This document shows, one piece after another, positions 19,197 to 29,900 of a stretch of DNA of 64,000 bases. Positions within the stretch are counted from its first letter, which is position 1, and the number at the start of each line of letters is the position of its first letter. The notes below the pieces were generated by a model. The model made no database searches. It was not told the DNA's origin and worked only from the letters and a program-made list of their open reading frames with translations. The translations under genes and the position numbers were made by a program. The stretch is from Endozoicomonas sp. NE40 (lineage in GTDB: Bacteria; Pseudomonadota; Gammaproteobacteria; Pseudomonadales; Endozoicomonadaceae). The stretch lies in assembly GCF_040549045.1 (NCBI RefSeq), contig NZ_JBEWTB010000001.1, positions 124,001-188,000 on the forward strand. Direction: 5' to 3'.

Positions 19197-22100
19197 ATGG
19201 CCAAGGTAACCAAAGACGATCTGAAAGCCCGGTTTTCTAATAACGAAATTCCGGACCAGGACGATTTTGCCAGCCTGATTGACTCCGGCCTGAATCAGCT
19301 GGACGACAATATCCATGTGGACAACCAGAAGCTGGGTGTCGGCACCAATGCTCCTGAAGCAAAACTGCATGTCGACGGCAATACCCGTATCGACAGCACC
19401 ACCGACCTGCACGGCGATGTGGTGGTACACGACAGCAACCTGACCGTTGACAACACCCTGACGGCGGGGAATGTGTCGGCCACATCCGGCACCATTAACA
19501 CCCTGAACGCCACCACGGTGACCGCTTCCGGCGCTGCCAGCTCTGACAGTCTGAGCGTCAGCAAAGGGATTGATGCCGGGTCGGCCACCCTCAGTAATCA
19601 TCTGGTGATTGGCGACAAGGTACACGTCAACAGCTCTGAAACCGGAAAAGCCCTGCTCGACCTGAATCCACAGTCCGGCGATCGCCCATCCCTGAGTGTC
19701 ACCGGGCATATGCTTCTGGACGAGAGTGGTCGTCTGGCGCTGGGGGTTGCGTCGCCGGACGCGGCACTGCATGTGCAGTGGAGCCAGGGGGGCAATGCCC
19801 TGCGGGTAGATGATGAAGTGAACGACATCACCCCCATGATCATCGACGACTCCGGTCGTACCGGTATTGGCACCGCCAACCCACAGGCACAGCTGCATAT
19901 CGAGGCAGCACAGGATGAGGAAGCCCTGCGTATTGCCCAGGAGTCCGGGCAGGCATGGCTGACCGCTAAAGAGTCCGGCGTGGTGATCAAGCCACCGGTC
20001 ACTGCCGAGTCCTCTCTGGTGGTCAGCAACGGACTGGAAGTGGATACCGCCTCGCCCATGACTAATGCCATGAAAATCAAGGGCAAGGGACAGGTTGACA
20101 ATCATCTGCACGTAGGGCCGAACCCGCTGTCTGACGTGATGTTCAGTGTCTCGGGCAAAACCCGCCTGGCCGGGGAAGCCACCATTGATGGCAGTACGAC
20201 GCTCGGCAGCACCCTGACCGTTGACGGACAGGTTACGGCGGGAGACAAGCTTGTGGTGGAAGGCGAAGCGGATATGACCGCCGGTGCCAAAGTCGCCTCG
20301 GGTTTACAGGTAACCAGCGGCGATGCCCGGATTGCCGAACGCCTTGCCGTTGCTGGTGAGCCGGATAGTGATACTGAACTGACGGTACACGGCCAGGCCC
20401 GGGTATACGGTACCTTGCAAACCGATTATAAAGCGACGTTGAAGAAGGGGCTGGAGGTTCAGACCGATAAAACCTACCTCATGGCTGGGTTGGAAGTGGG
20501 GGAAGTACCTGACAATGACAGTGTCACACCAGCGGGAGCAACCGTTTACGGTGCCACTGCCCTGAACAGTACCCTGAATGTCACCGACAAGGCGACGCTG
20601 GACAACGGGCTGGAGGTCACCGGCGATACGACGCTGAAAGACGGTCTGACCGTGGGTGGAACAGAGGACGGTGAAGCAGCTGATGCCACCGTACACGGCA
20701 AGCTGGTCGTCTCTGATAAGACGACGCTGGGCAACGAACTGGAGGTCACCGGCAATACAACGTTGAAAGATGACCTGACCGTAGGCGGAAGCGCTGCTGG
20801 TGAAGCCGCCGACGCCACGATATACGGACAGCTGGACGTTAAAGACGCCAGCAGCCTGAACAGCACCCTGAGTGTTACCGGCAAGGCGACGCTGGGTAAT
20901 GAACTGGAAGTGACCGGCAATACAACGTTGAAAGACGACCTGACCGTAGGCGGAAGCGCTGCTGGTGAAGCCGCCGACGCCACGATATACGGACAGCTGG
21001 ACGTTAAAGACGCCAGCAGCCTGAACAGCACTCTGGATGTTACCGGCAAGGCGACGCTGGGTAATGAACTGGAAGTGACCGGCAATACAACGTTGAAAGA
21101 CGACCTGACCGTAGGTGGAAGCGGTGAGGGCGAAGCGGCCGACGCTACAGTATACGGACAGCTGGACGTTAAAGACGCCAGCAGCCTGAACAGCACCCTG
21201 AGTGTTACCGGCAAGGCGACGCTGGGTAATGAACTGGAAGTGACCGGCAATACAACGTTGAAAGATGACCTGACCGTAGGCGGAAGCGCTGCTGGTGAAG
21301 CCGCCGACGCCACGATATACGGACAGCTGGACGTTAAAGACGCCAGCAGCCTGAACAGCACCCTGAGTGTTACCGGCAAGGCGACGCTGGATAATGAACT
21401 GGAAGTGACCGGCAACACAACGTTGAAAGACGACCTGACCGTGGGCGGAAGCGCTGCTGGTGAAGCCGCCGACGCCACGATATACGGACAGCTGGACGTT
21501 AAAGACGCCAGCAGCCTGAACAGCACTCTGGATGTTACCGGCAAGGCGACGCTGGGCAACGAACTGGAGGTCACCGGCAATACAACGTTGAAAGATGACC
21601 TGACCGTAGGCGGAAGCGCTGCTGGTGAAGCCGCCGACGCCACGATATACGGACAGCTGGACGTTAAAGACGCCAGCAGCCTGAACAGCACTCTGGATGT
21701 TACCGGCAAGGCGACGCTGGGTAATGAACTGGAAGTGGCTGGCAATACAACGTTGAAAGACGACCTGACCGTGGGTGGAACTGGTGAAGGCGAAGCCGCT
21801 GACGCCACCATAAACGGAAAATTAAATGTTAAGGGTGCGACCACTCTTAGTGACAGCGCCACCGTGCTGAACGGCCTTACCGTTGCCAGTGGTCATACCG
21901 AGCTGACAGAAACCCTTGATGTTGTCGGGGATACCCATATCCAGTCAGACCTGACCGTGGGTGAAGCGCCTGCCGACAACACCGTTACACCTGCCGGAGC
22001 TACTGTGTTTGGTGCCACCGCACTGCACAGTACTCTGGATGTCACAGACCTGACGACACTGAATAACGGTTTGCAGGTCAACACTGGTAAGGCCGACCTG

Positions 22101-25100
22101 ACAGCAGGTCTGGTGGTGACCGGCGACAGCGTGATGAACGACAATGCTCAGGTGAATGGTGTACTGGCGGTGGGGACGACGGCAGAGGCGGATAAGGCGC
22201 TGTCTGTACTTGGCGACACTTCGATCAATGGCCATATCAATATCAGCAAAAGCGCAACCATTGCCGAAAGCGCTACGGTTCACAAAGGACTGACCGTTAC
22301 TGGCGACCTGGTCAACGACGATGCGATTCACGCCCAGGGACACATCAAGGTAGACGACAACGCCGTGATTGATGGCACCGTGACCATCGGCCAGCAGGCG
22401 GTGATTGAAAACACCGACAACAGTGATCTGGCGCTGGAGGTCAAAGGGGCAAGCCAGCTTACCGGCGCTACCGATGTCACCGGCGACCTGAGCGTCAGCG
22501 AAACCCTGTGGGTGAACAAAACCCTGACCGTCCAGAACACCGAAGACGACGCCACGGCGGTGGACGTTACCGGCGATGTCAACATTACCGGTGAAGTCAG
22601 TGTGACCGGCTCGGAAATTCTTTCCGGCACCCTCGCCATCAACAACAGCGGCGACAATGACACCGCCCTGACCGTCAGTGGCAATGCCAGCGTCAGCGGT
22701 GACGCCTCTGTCAGTGGCACCCTGGCCGTGCAGAACAGTGGTGAGGATGAGATCACCCTGGCGGTGGACGGAGACACACAGGTTTCCGGTACTCTCTCTG
22801 TTAACAACACCAGCGGCGACGAGCAGGCGATTGTGATCAGTGGTGCATCGCAACTGCAAGGTACTGTTGACGCACAGGACACATTAAGCCTGTCGGTACC
22901 GGCTGATAAAGCCGACCAGACTGCCCTGGTGGTCAACGGTGCCTCTGACTTTAAAAAACAGGTGACGCTTGACGACAGCCTGACCGTCACCGGTAGCACA
23001 CAGATTACCGGCAAGACAGACATCGCCGGCAATACCGATATCATAGGTGCCTTGTCGTCCGATTCTGCGACAGTCAATGATCATGTTGTGATTGGTGGCG
23101 AGGCGCAGGAAGGCACTGCTGCCCTGACCCTTCATGGGGACGCCCATATCCGGGGCGATACCCGCATCACCGCCGACCTGACCGTTAACGACGCAGCCCA
23201 TATAAAAGGGCATGGACAGTTTGACGAAGGTCTGGAAATCCGAGTGTCTGACACCACTGAAGACCTGCTGGCCCTGGATATCGAAGGCGACAGCGTGATG
23301 GATGGCGATCTGGAAGTGAAGAAAATCGCCAGGGTGGGTGGCTATCTGGACGTGAATGGCGGCGCTGAGATTGAGGACAACCTGCGTGCCGGTTCCCTGA
23401 ATGTCTCCGGTGCTGCCGGGCTGGACAGCAGCCTGAACGTGGCGGGAACCAGTACTCTCTCCGGCGTTGTGGTGAATCAGGACGCTGACTTTAATAAAGA
23501 CCTGACCATAAACAACGGTGGTCTTCTTACGGTCACTGGTAACAGCCAGATAAACGGCAATGAGCAGGTGGATGGCAGCCTGTCCATTGCGGGTGATGCC
23601 ATAGCGGACAAACAGCTGAGCGTGACCGGCGATAGCCAGATAAGCGGTGTGCTGTCCGTGGGTGGCGACGCGCTGGCGGACAAAGCCCTTACGGTCACCG
23701 GCGACACACACCTTGAAGGCAAGCTGCACACTAAGAAAGAGCTGACCGTTGAGGGCTGGTTGCAGGCGTTAAATGACGTGACGGTGCGCGGTGTGTTGCG
23801 GGTACCGGAAGACGATATCGTGGCCTCCCAGGACCTGACCGTTAAAAAGAATGCCGATGTGGAAGGCCGGGTGACAGCGTCACGCCTGACAGCCAGCCCT
23901 TCAGACAACGATCCCGACGATGCAGTGCTGCTGGAAGTAAACGGCAGAAGCCATCTGAAAGACAATGTTCAGCTGGATGGCGACCTGACACTGAACGGGA
24001 TTCTGAAAACCGATCAGGGCATGGTCATCGACCCTGACGACGACACGGCTCCCGCGCTTCAGGTCAAAGGCAATATGGAGGTCACTGGTAACCAGACCAT
24101 TGGAGGCGACGCGACTCTGACCGGTTTTGCCACCCTTGAGAACGGCATCAGCGTGGCACACATGGGAACCTTCCAGCAGGGGGTTGAAGTCAGCGACCAT
24201 CTGGAAAACAAAGGCACCAGTCGTCTGGCCGGGGCGGTAACCGCTGAGGATACCCTGAGTGTTCAGAACGCCAGCGACAGCGAACACGCCCTGACCGTGA
24301 CCGGCGACAGCCTGTTCGACGGCGACCTCACCCTGAACGGTACCCTGAACACCACCGCCGGACTGGAAATCAACCCGAGCAGTCAGGACGGCCCGGCACT
24401 GAATGTGCAGGGCGACCTGAAGGTCAAGGACACCCTGTTTGCCATGGGCGAATCGGAGTTCCGGGGGTCGGCAGAGTTTTTCTCCGTGGTGGATATGCTG
24501 GAGAATGCCACCTTCGCCAAAGACGCTTACGTTCAAAATAATCTGCAGGTCACCGGTACTTCCTACCTGATTGGCAGCGATGGCGACGATCCGGCCCTGA
24601 CCGTTGAAGGCAGCAGTCATTTCAAAAATGATATGACCCTTGACGGGGTGTTGCGGACCACGCAAGGCATGGTAGTGGAGCCGGTCAGTCCCGGTGATAT
24701 TGCCCTGAAAGTCAATGGCAAACTGCAGGTCAACGACCAGCTTCAGGCCAGTCAGCTTCAGGTTAACAATGCGCTGAACGCCATGGGCGAGGCAACCCTG
24801 TATGCCAGCGCCACCTTCCGGAGTGATATCAAGGCTGAACAGGATGTCGATATTTACGGCGAAAGTCGTTTGTATGCGCCGCTGACGGCCAACAGGACCC
24901 TGTCCGTCAAAAACACCGGTAACGCCTCTTATGCCCTGACCGTTGAAGGTCACAGCCACTTCAGGGACGACATCACTCTTGACGGCGCGCTGTATACCCA
25001 GGACGGACTGACCATTACCGGCAGCAATACCCTGAATGACGCTATGACAGTAGTGGGTAATAGCCGTATGAACGGGGAACTGGTGGTCACCCGCGATGTG

Positions 25101-26456
25101 ACTGTAGAAGACAGCCTCACCGTCAGCGACGATGCCACGGTTGGACGGGATCTGACTGTTATAGGGGACAGCCACTTCACCAAGGGCATCACCGTCAACG
25201 CCGACCCGTTTAGTGGACAGGCTCTTGAAGCCAAAGGCAAGGTGGTTCTTGATGGAGAGACCACAATAACAAGACGTGCGACGTTTAATCAGGGGCTGGA
25301 TATTCCCACCGGCACCCTGGTGTCTGATACCGTCGAGGTAAGCCGCAACGGGCTGTTCCGTGAGAATGTACAGGTGCTTGGCAGCCTGAACTTTGCCGAT
25401 AACCACCAGGTCTCCGGCATCGACAATGATATCGATCTGGGCGGGGGCAGCAGCTCCCACCAGAGATTGCCTACCCAGAAAGCGGTCAAGGATTATGTGG
25501 ACCTGCACTCCTCGCCCTTTGGCTTTGGCGGGCGCACTTACACGGTGCGGGATCAGGCCACCTTCGAACAGGTCTTTGGCAGCGGCTCGGACACCACCAT
25601 CGCCCCTTACACCACCATTTTATTGATGCCACCGGCAGAGTCGAACCAGAACAATCCGGTCGTTATCGGCAATGACCCGGGGCTGGCCGCTCCCGGCGAA
25701 TGGCCGGCGGTTAGCAGTTATGTGTTGAAAAACAGCGTCCGGCTCAGTTCCGGCGTCAGTATTATCGGCTTTAACACCAGAACAACCATTGTCGTTAAAG
25801 AGCAGGCCCGCCACGGGTTTATTCTGGAAGGTTCGTCTGCCTCGGACACGGTTTACGGCGTTCACTGTGAAGGCTGGACCTTTAACGGTGGTGCGCAGAC
25901 CGGCGCGGTGGACGGTGGAGCCTTCCGTCTCGTTAACGTTGAAAACTGCGTGTTGAACTGCGCCATGATCGGCCACTACGTTACCGGTAATGGCGGTGCG
26001 GTGTCTGGCACCAATGCCCGGCGGATTCGTGCCGAACACATTCGAGCCTGTCGCAGCGACAACTACGGTGGCGGGGTGTTCGGCCTGCACGATTCCGTGA
26101 TCCGGGTCGATGGCTGTGAGTCTGTACACGGTGGCGGAGCCGCCAGCTGTACCGAGAGCCATATCATTGCCATGAATTGCAGCGCCACCTTTGGCGGTGG
26201 TGTATTCCGGTGCGACATGTGTCGTGTGCATGCCCGGGACTGCGCTGCCAGCGAACGTGGTGGCGGTGCCTGTTTCTGCAACGATATGCTGTGTGAAGGT
26301 TACTGGACCGGCAACACCGGGCTGTCCGGCTACAAACACATTTTCGCCAACAACCACCAGAGCGGCGACAGCAAAGAGGAGCATTTCTGGCGGGGCGATT
26401 ATGTAGGCACTCGCCTGACCTTCTCTCACAGCGAGTGGCGCAGCACCAACCTGTAA
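19197..26456 (+). CDS. Giant eCIS tail fibre with tandem repeats and C-terminal beta-helix (Afp13 position)
   Basis: A 2419-residue fibre in the Afp13 position. Residues 1-40 (KDDLKARFSNNEIPDQDDFA then SLID) are a putative baseplate anchor shared with the second fibre at 38-40 kb. Almost all of residues 60-2090 consist of short beta repeats of the type TVxGxxxxxGxLxVxG, including seven 55-residue units at about 508-892. After residue ~2090 comes a linker ending in RLPTQKAVKDYVD, as in phage fibres, and then a Gly- and Cys-rich right-handed beta-helix (GGAFRLVNVENCVLNC, YGGGVFGLHDS). The tip would contact the target surface. It is much longer than Afp13 (several hundred residues). Confidence 0.85.
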   Translation: MAKVTKDDLKARFSNNEIPDQDDFASLIDSGLNQLDDNIHVDNQKLGVGTNAPEAKLHVDGNTRIDSTTDLHGDVVVHDSNLTVDNTLTAGNVSATSGTINTLNATTVTASGAASSDSLSVSKGIDAGSATLSNHLVIGDKVHVNSSETGKALLDLNPQSGDRPSLSVTGHMLLDESGRLALGVASPDAALHVQWSQGGNALRVDDEVNDITPMIIDDSGRTGIGTANPQAQLHIEAAQDEEALRIAQESGQAWLTAKESGVVIKPPVTAESSLVVSNGLEVDTASPMTNAMKIKGKGQVDNHLHVGPNPLSDVMFSVSGKTRLAGEATIDGSTTLGSTLTVDGQVTAGDKLVVEGEADMTAGAKVASGLQVTSGDARIAERLAVAGEPDSDTELTVHGQARVYGTLQTDYKATLKKGLEVQTDKTYLMAGLEVGEVPDNDSVTPAGATVYGATALNSTLNVTDKATLDNGLEVTGDTTLKDGLTVGGTEDGEAADATVHGKLVVSDKTTLGNELEVTGNTTLKDDLTVGGSAAGEAADATIYGQLDVKDASSLNSTLSVTGKATLGNELEVTGNTTLKDDLTVGGSAAGEAADATIYGQLDVKDASSLNSTLDVTGKATLGNELEVTGNTTLKDDLTVGGSGEGEAADATVYGQLDVKDASSLNSTLSVTGKATLGNELEVTGNTTLKDDLTVGGSAAGEAADATIYGQLDVKDASSLNSTLSVTGKATLDNELEVTGNTTLKDDLTVGGSAAGEAADATIYGQLDVKDASSLNSTLDVTGKATLGNELEVTGNTTLKDDLTVGGSAAGEAADATIYGQLDVKDASSLNSTLDVTGKATLGNELEVAGNTTLKDDLTVGGTGEGEAADATINGKLNVKGATTLSDSATVLNGLTVASGHTELTETLDVVGDTHIQSDLTVGEAPADNTVTPAGATVFGATALHSTLDVTDLTTLNNGLQVNTGKADLTAGLVVTGDSVMNDNAQVNGVLAVGTTAEADKALSVLGDTSINGHINISKSATIAESATVHKGLTVTGDLVNDDAIHAQGHIKVDDNAVIDGTVTIGQQAVIENTDNSDLALEVKGASQLTGATDVTGDLSVSETLWVNKTLTVQNTEDDATAVDVTGDVNITGEVSVTGSEILSGTLAINNSGDNDTALTVSGNASVSGDASVSGTLAVQNSGEDEITLAVDGDTQVSGTLSVNNTSGDEQAIVISGASQLQGTVDAQDTLSLSVPADKADQTALVVNGASDFKKQVTLDDSLTVTGSTQITGKTDIAGNTDIIGALSSDSATVNDHVVIGGEAQEGTAALTLHGDAHIRGDTRITADLTVNDAAHIKGHGQFDEGLEIRVSDTTEDLLALDIEGDSVMDGDLEVKKIARVGGYLDVNGGAEIEDNLRAGSLNVSGAAGLDSSLNVAGTSTLSGVVVNQDADFNKDLTINNGGLLTVTGNSQINGNEQVDGSLSIAGDAIADKQLSVTGDSQISGVLSVGGDALADKALTVTGDTHLEGKLHTKKELTVEGWLQALNDVTVRGVLRVPEDDIVASQDLTVKKNADVEGRVTASRLTASPSDNDPDDAVLLEVNGRSHLKDNVQLDGDLTLNGILKTDQGMVIDPDDDTAPALQVKGNMEVTGNQTIGGDATLTGFATLENGISVAHMGTFQQGVEVSDHLENKGTSRLAGAVTAEDTLSVQNASDSEHALTVTGDSLFDGDLTLNGTLNTTAGLEINPSSQDGPALNVQGDLKVKDTLFAMGESEFRGSAEFFSVVDMLENATFAKDAYVQNNLQVTGTSYLIGSDGDDPALTVEGSSHFKNDMTLDGVLRTTQGMVVEPVSPGDIALKVNGKLQVNDQLQASQLQVNNALNAMGEATLYASATFRSDIKAEQDVDIYGESRLYAPLTANRTLSVKNTGNASYALTVEGHSHFRDDITLDGALYTQDGLTITGSNTLNDAMTVVGNSRMNGELVVTRDVTVEDSLTVSDDATVGRDLTVIGDSHFTKGITVNADPFSGQALEAKGKVVLDGETTITRRATFNQGLDIPTGTLVSDTVEVSRNGLFRENVQVLGSLNFADNHQVSGIDNDIDLGGGSSSHQRLPTQKAVKDYVDLHSSPFGFGGRTYTVRDQATFEQVFGSGSDTTIAPYTTILLMPPAESNQNNPVVIGNDPGLAAPGEWPAVSSYVLKNSVRLSSGVSIIGFNTRTTIVVKEQARHGFILEGSSASDTVYGVHCEGWTFNGGAQTGAVDGGAFRLVNVENCVLNCAMIGHYVTGNGGAVSGTNARRIRAEHIRACRSDNYGGGVFGLHDSVIRVDGCESVHGGGAASCTESHIIAMNCSATFGGGVFRCDMCRVHARDCAASERGGGACFCNDMLCEGYWTGNTGLSGYKHIFANNHQSGDSKEEHFWRGDYVGTRLTFSHSEWRSTNL
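20718..21872 (+). repeat. Seven 165-bp tandem repeats inside the fibre gene
   Basis: The phrase AAGGCGACGCTGG(G) recurs at 20718 (AAGACG variant), 20883, 21048, 21213, 21378, 21543 and 21708, exactly 165 bp apart. Units are nearly identical at the DNA level, with a few alternative blocks (AGTGTT/GATGTT; GGAAGCGCT/GGAAGCGGT). In-frame gain or loss of units would change fibre length by 55 residues each. Confidence 0.93.
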
Positions 26457-26495
26457 TACCTCCTTTCCCCTCTTTATAAAACTCCGAGACCAACC

Positions 26496-26966
26496 ATGGC
26501 CAAATACATCAAATGCGCCCGCAAAGGCGGGCTGGTGATGAGCGAGCGTCTGTTCGAGATGCCGCAATCCCTGGGCAATACCAACGTGTTCTGGGTACAG
26601 GTACAGGAACCGCCTGCGGGTGTTCATCCCAGCTGGCGACCTAACTGCCCGGAAGACCAGCTGACGTTTCTGGTGTACCAGAACCTGCCCGTCAGTAACG
26701 GTATGAACCCGGCGGTGGTGACTGAGAGCCAGGGGCAGTGGCAGCACTCCATCAGTGGCCTGTCTGCCCGGCAGTATCTTGAGGATATTCAGGAGCGGCA
26801 GCACGATATTGAAACCTTCCGCCTGATCAAAGAGTGGTGTACCAGCCAGCCGGAAGGGTGCGAAGAAGCCTTTCTGAACCTCGGGGTCAACAACAACACC
26901 GACTCCCGCTATCAGGCTTACCGGCAGGCGGTGGAAGAGATTAAAGCCATCCGCCAGAAGGCGTAA
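26496..26966 (+). CDS. Unknown small protein between fibre and tape measure
   Basis: A 156-residue soluble protein I do not recognise. It has an N-terminal mixed alpha/beta region (FWVQVQEPPAG, DQLTFLVYQNLPV) and a C-terminal helical region (RQYLEDIQERQHDIETFRLI; YRQAVEEIKAIRQKA). The gene is 39 bp after the giant fibre and 3 bp before the tape-measure gene, so it is co-expressed with both. Fibre-adjacent small genes are often fibre-folding chaperones; that role is inference only. Confidence 0.75.
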   Translation: MAKYIKCARKGGLVMSERLFEMPQSLGNTNVFWVQVQEPPAGVHPSWRPNCPEDQLTFLVYQNLPVSNGMNPAVVTESQGQWQHSISGLSARQYLEDIQERQHDIETFRLIKEWCTSQPEGCEEAFLNLGVNNNTDSRYQAYRQAVEEIKAIRQKA

Positions 26967-26969
26967 ACC

Positions 26970-29900
26970 ATGGCGACGCCTCCTGCCCCGGTGCGTATTC
27001 GCCGGACCGAACTGAACCTGTCTTTCCCCGACAGCCAGCCTGAAAACCAGCGGCTGAGTCGCCGGTTCGAAAAGGCACTGCGGCACAGCCTGACCCGTAT
27101 TCCCGACCGGCTACTGCCACAGACCGATGAGCCGGTGCATCTGGGGACACTTAACCTGGACCTTGGCAACTTCGATTTTGATCCGGGCAACCTGAGCCAC
27201 TGGCACCGGCTGGAAGGGCTGTTTCAGGAACGGTTACGGCAGCAACTGCTGGCGTTGCTGAAGCAGGCGTCTTCTGTCGCCCGGCCAAATGAGCAATCAG
27301 ATGGCAGGGGGCTGTCCCGACAATCACGACAGTCTTCGGTTATTACTGGGCCGGTCACAACCTCTGCAACGGGTACGGGGGAGAACATTGACCTGCTCCC
27401 AGAAGGAGCTGGGCTGTCTGTCGGTTCACCGGAGAACCCGACCATCAGCGGCTCTTCATCCAGCAGTAATTTATCACCTTCACACCGTCAGCGTCTGGCG
27501 GCTGTGGCTGCGGTGACAACGCCCCTGAAACGGCTGCTGGCTTTACTGCCTGTTTCGGGAAGCCAACCCGGACAAGCCGGTGTCAGCACAACCCGTTCTG
27601 CACCACTGGCGAGCAGGAGAGCACTGGCTTCCCTGTCTGCCGAACTGCACCGGTCGGGTCAGTCGCCCAGCCTGCCTGAAGCTCTGCGCCGGGTGCTGGC
27701 AGAACTGGTCAGCGACCTTGAGCAGTGGCTGGCCCCAACGCCTGCCACCGAACAGTTAATACCGCAGCTGGCGCAACTGCTGCGACCTCTGCAACAGGCT
27801 GCCCGGTTCAGCAGGGCGAACCATCTGGTGACGGATGAGCAGCAGATTCTGGCGGTGCTGGATAAACCTTTCCGGGCATCAGAAGATCAGGCGAATCAGG
27901 TGGAAGTGTCGTGCATTGCACTGGAAGCGGCACTGGGCGCTCTGATCGTCCGTCGTCAACTGGCTCCGGCACTGGCAGCGAAGCTGGGACTCTGGCTGTC
28001 ACGGCAGGCAACGCTGTCGGCTCCCCTGCGCATTCGCAGGTTGCAGGCATTGCACCGTTATCTCAGGCAGCGCCCTGAAGCCTCCAGCCCATTGACCGAC
28101 CTGCCTGCCTTTGCGGGGCAGAGCGAAATAAACGATGTACCGGCATCCGGTTTATCCTCGTCGTTCACACCTGAAGACGATCTTCCGGCGCTTCACAAAC
28201 AGCAAAGACAAAGCCGTTTATTGCCTGAAGCCACAGATTTGTCTTCAGAGGATGATGACGGTCAGACCCGTTCTGATACAAACAGAGCCAGAACACCCAA
28301 AAAAACAGCGACACCGCTCGCTACGATTGCGCCCAGCCTGTCCGGTAATTTTGAAGAACGCCGGGACAAGGTTGAAATCATGGACGGGCAACCCTCGGAC
28401 ACCCCCCCGGTTAATTCATCACTTCTTATTGCCGGGGAACAAACATCCGGTGGTCAGGAAGACCACAGCCCGGTAACGGGTACAACCTCTTCCAGACGGT
28501 CACTTCCTGACCTACCGGATGCCTCTGGCGCTAATAGCGCCTCAGTTCCGCACAAAGGAACAAGGGTTGATCGCGGCGTTTCATCAACCAGTGCGACAAC
28601 CGACCATGGAGACAAAGACTCTGACAGGAAAAAGGCAGCAGTAACCCCCTTGCCACTAGACAGTGGCCGGGACAAAACCCTGTCGGGAGAAATGCCCTCC
28701 CTGCCATCAGCGACCCGTATCGCCTGGATGGTGGAGTCGCTGCTGGCAGACCCGACCCTGCCCTGCCACCTTGCCCGGGACTTAAGCCTGTGGCAGCAGC
28801 GCTTTGAACGCCTGCCACCGTTGTCCCGTTATCGCTGGCTGGAGGCTTTGCATCAACGGCTGCAACATCGACCAGCCGTTAAGAAACCGGACTCTGACCA
28901 TGAACTCCATCATCCGGTTGCCACTTCCAACGATCGGGACTATCACCGGCTGTACCGGCAGTTTGTTACCAGCTGGGCGAGTGCTCCGGTTCATTCACTG
29001 GCTATGGAGTGGACGACTACTGTTCAGCAATTCGGGGCGGCGCTGGTGCAGGCTGAACACCGGCTGGCATTGTCGGAAGCCGTACAGCGTCTGTTTGTAG
29101 TGATCTCGGTAGCGGCAGAGCGGCATACCGATATGGCAGGCTGGCTGCGGCGTTACCGCAAACGCTGGCGGCAATGGCTGGGGCAGCTTGACCCTGTTGC
29201 GCAGAAATTGTCGTTTATTAACCGGGAACACCTGTGGACTGACCGCCAGCCTGTTCTGTCCGGCTGGCCAACGGGGGCGCTGATCGTTGAACTCGACCGG
29301 CAACTCGACCGGCAGCGGCGACAGCTGGACCATTGCAAACGCTCCCGTAAACCGCTCGCCATTCTGTTGCAGGGATGTCTGGCGGTGAATATTGACCAGC
29401 CTGTGGATCTGCCCACAGCCTGTCGTTCCTGGCTGGAGTTGCAACCGCCCGGCCCGGCTTCGTTGAAGCAAGCTATGGAAGAGCTGCTGGCCCGGCCCGA
29501 ACCGCTGACCCCGGACACCATCCGGAACATCGTAAAGGAGGCTGAACAGGCTCTGAATACAGAAACCGGACAGCGGACCGACCAGCTGAAGCGGCTGCGG
29601 CAACTGACCGCCGACGTGTTCTGTTCGCCTCCGGGCTCAGACCTTGAAGTCCGCTTCCGCTCCGTATCACTGCCGGAACCGCCCGGAGAAGCTGTGCAGG
29701 ACGATGAGGTGACTCCCCTGCCCGACACCTTCCGGGAACAGGGTGAGAAACTGTTGAAAGCTCTGAGGCAGGCGCTTCGTCCTGCCGTTCACCATCACCC
29801 GATGGAAAACGACCTGCTGGTATCCGGCGCCGGACTGGTGCTGTTCTGGCCACACCTGCGTCGTCTGTTTGCCCCGTTACTCAATGACCGGCAGCAGTGG

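Noticed and set aside
20546..21862. 438-residue minus-strand frame opposite the fibre repeats
   Set aside because: It is repetitive only because the plus-strand repeats are; composition is Ser/Val/Leu low-complexity, and it lies wholly inside the fibre gene.
23901..25508. 535-residue minus-strand frame opposite the fibre
   Set aside because: A long antisense frame produced by the fibre's codon bias; no domain, no ribosome site, no neighbours on that strand.
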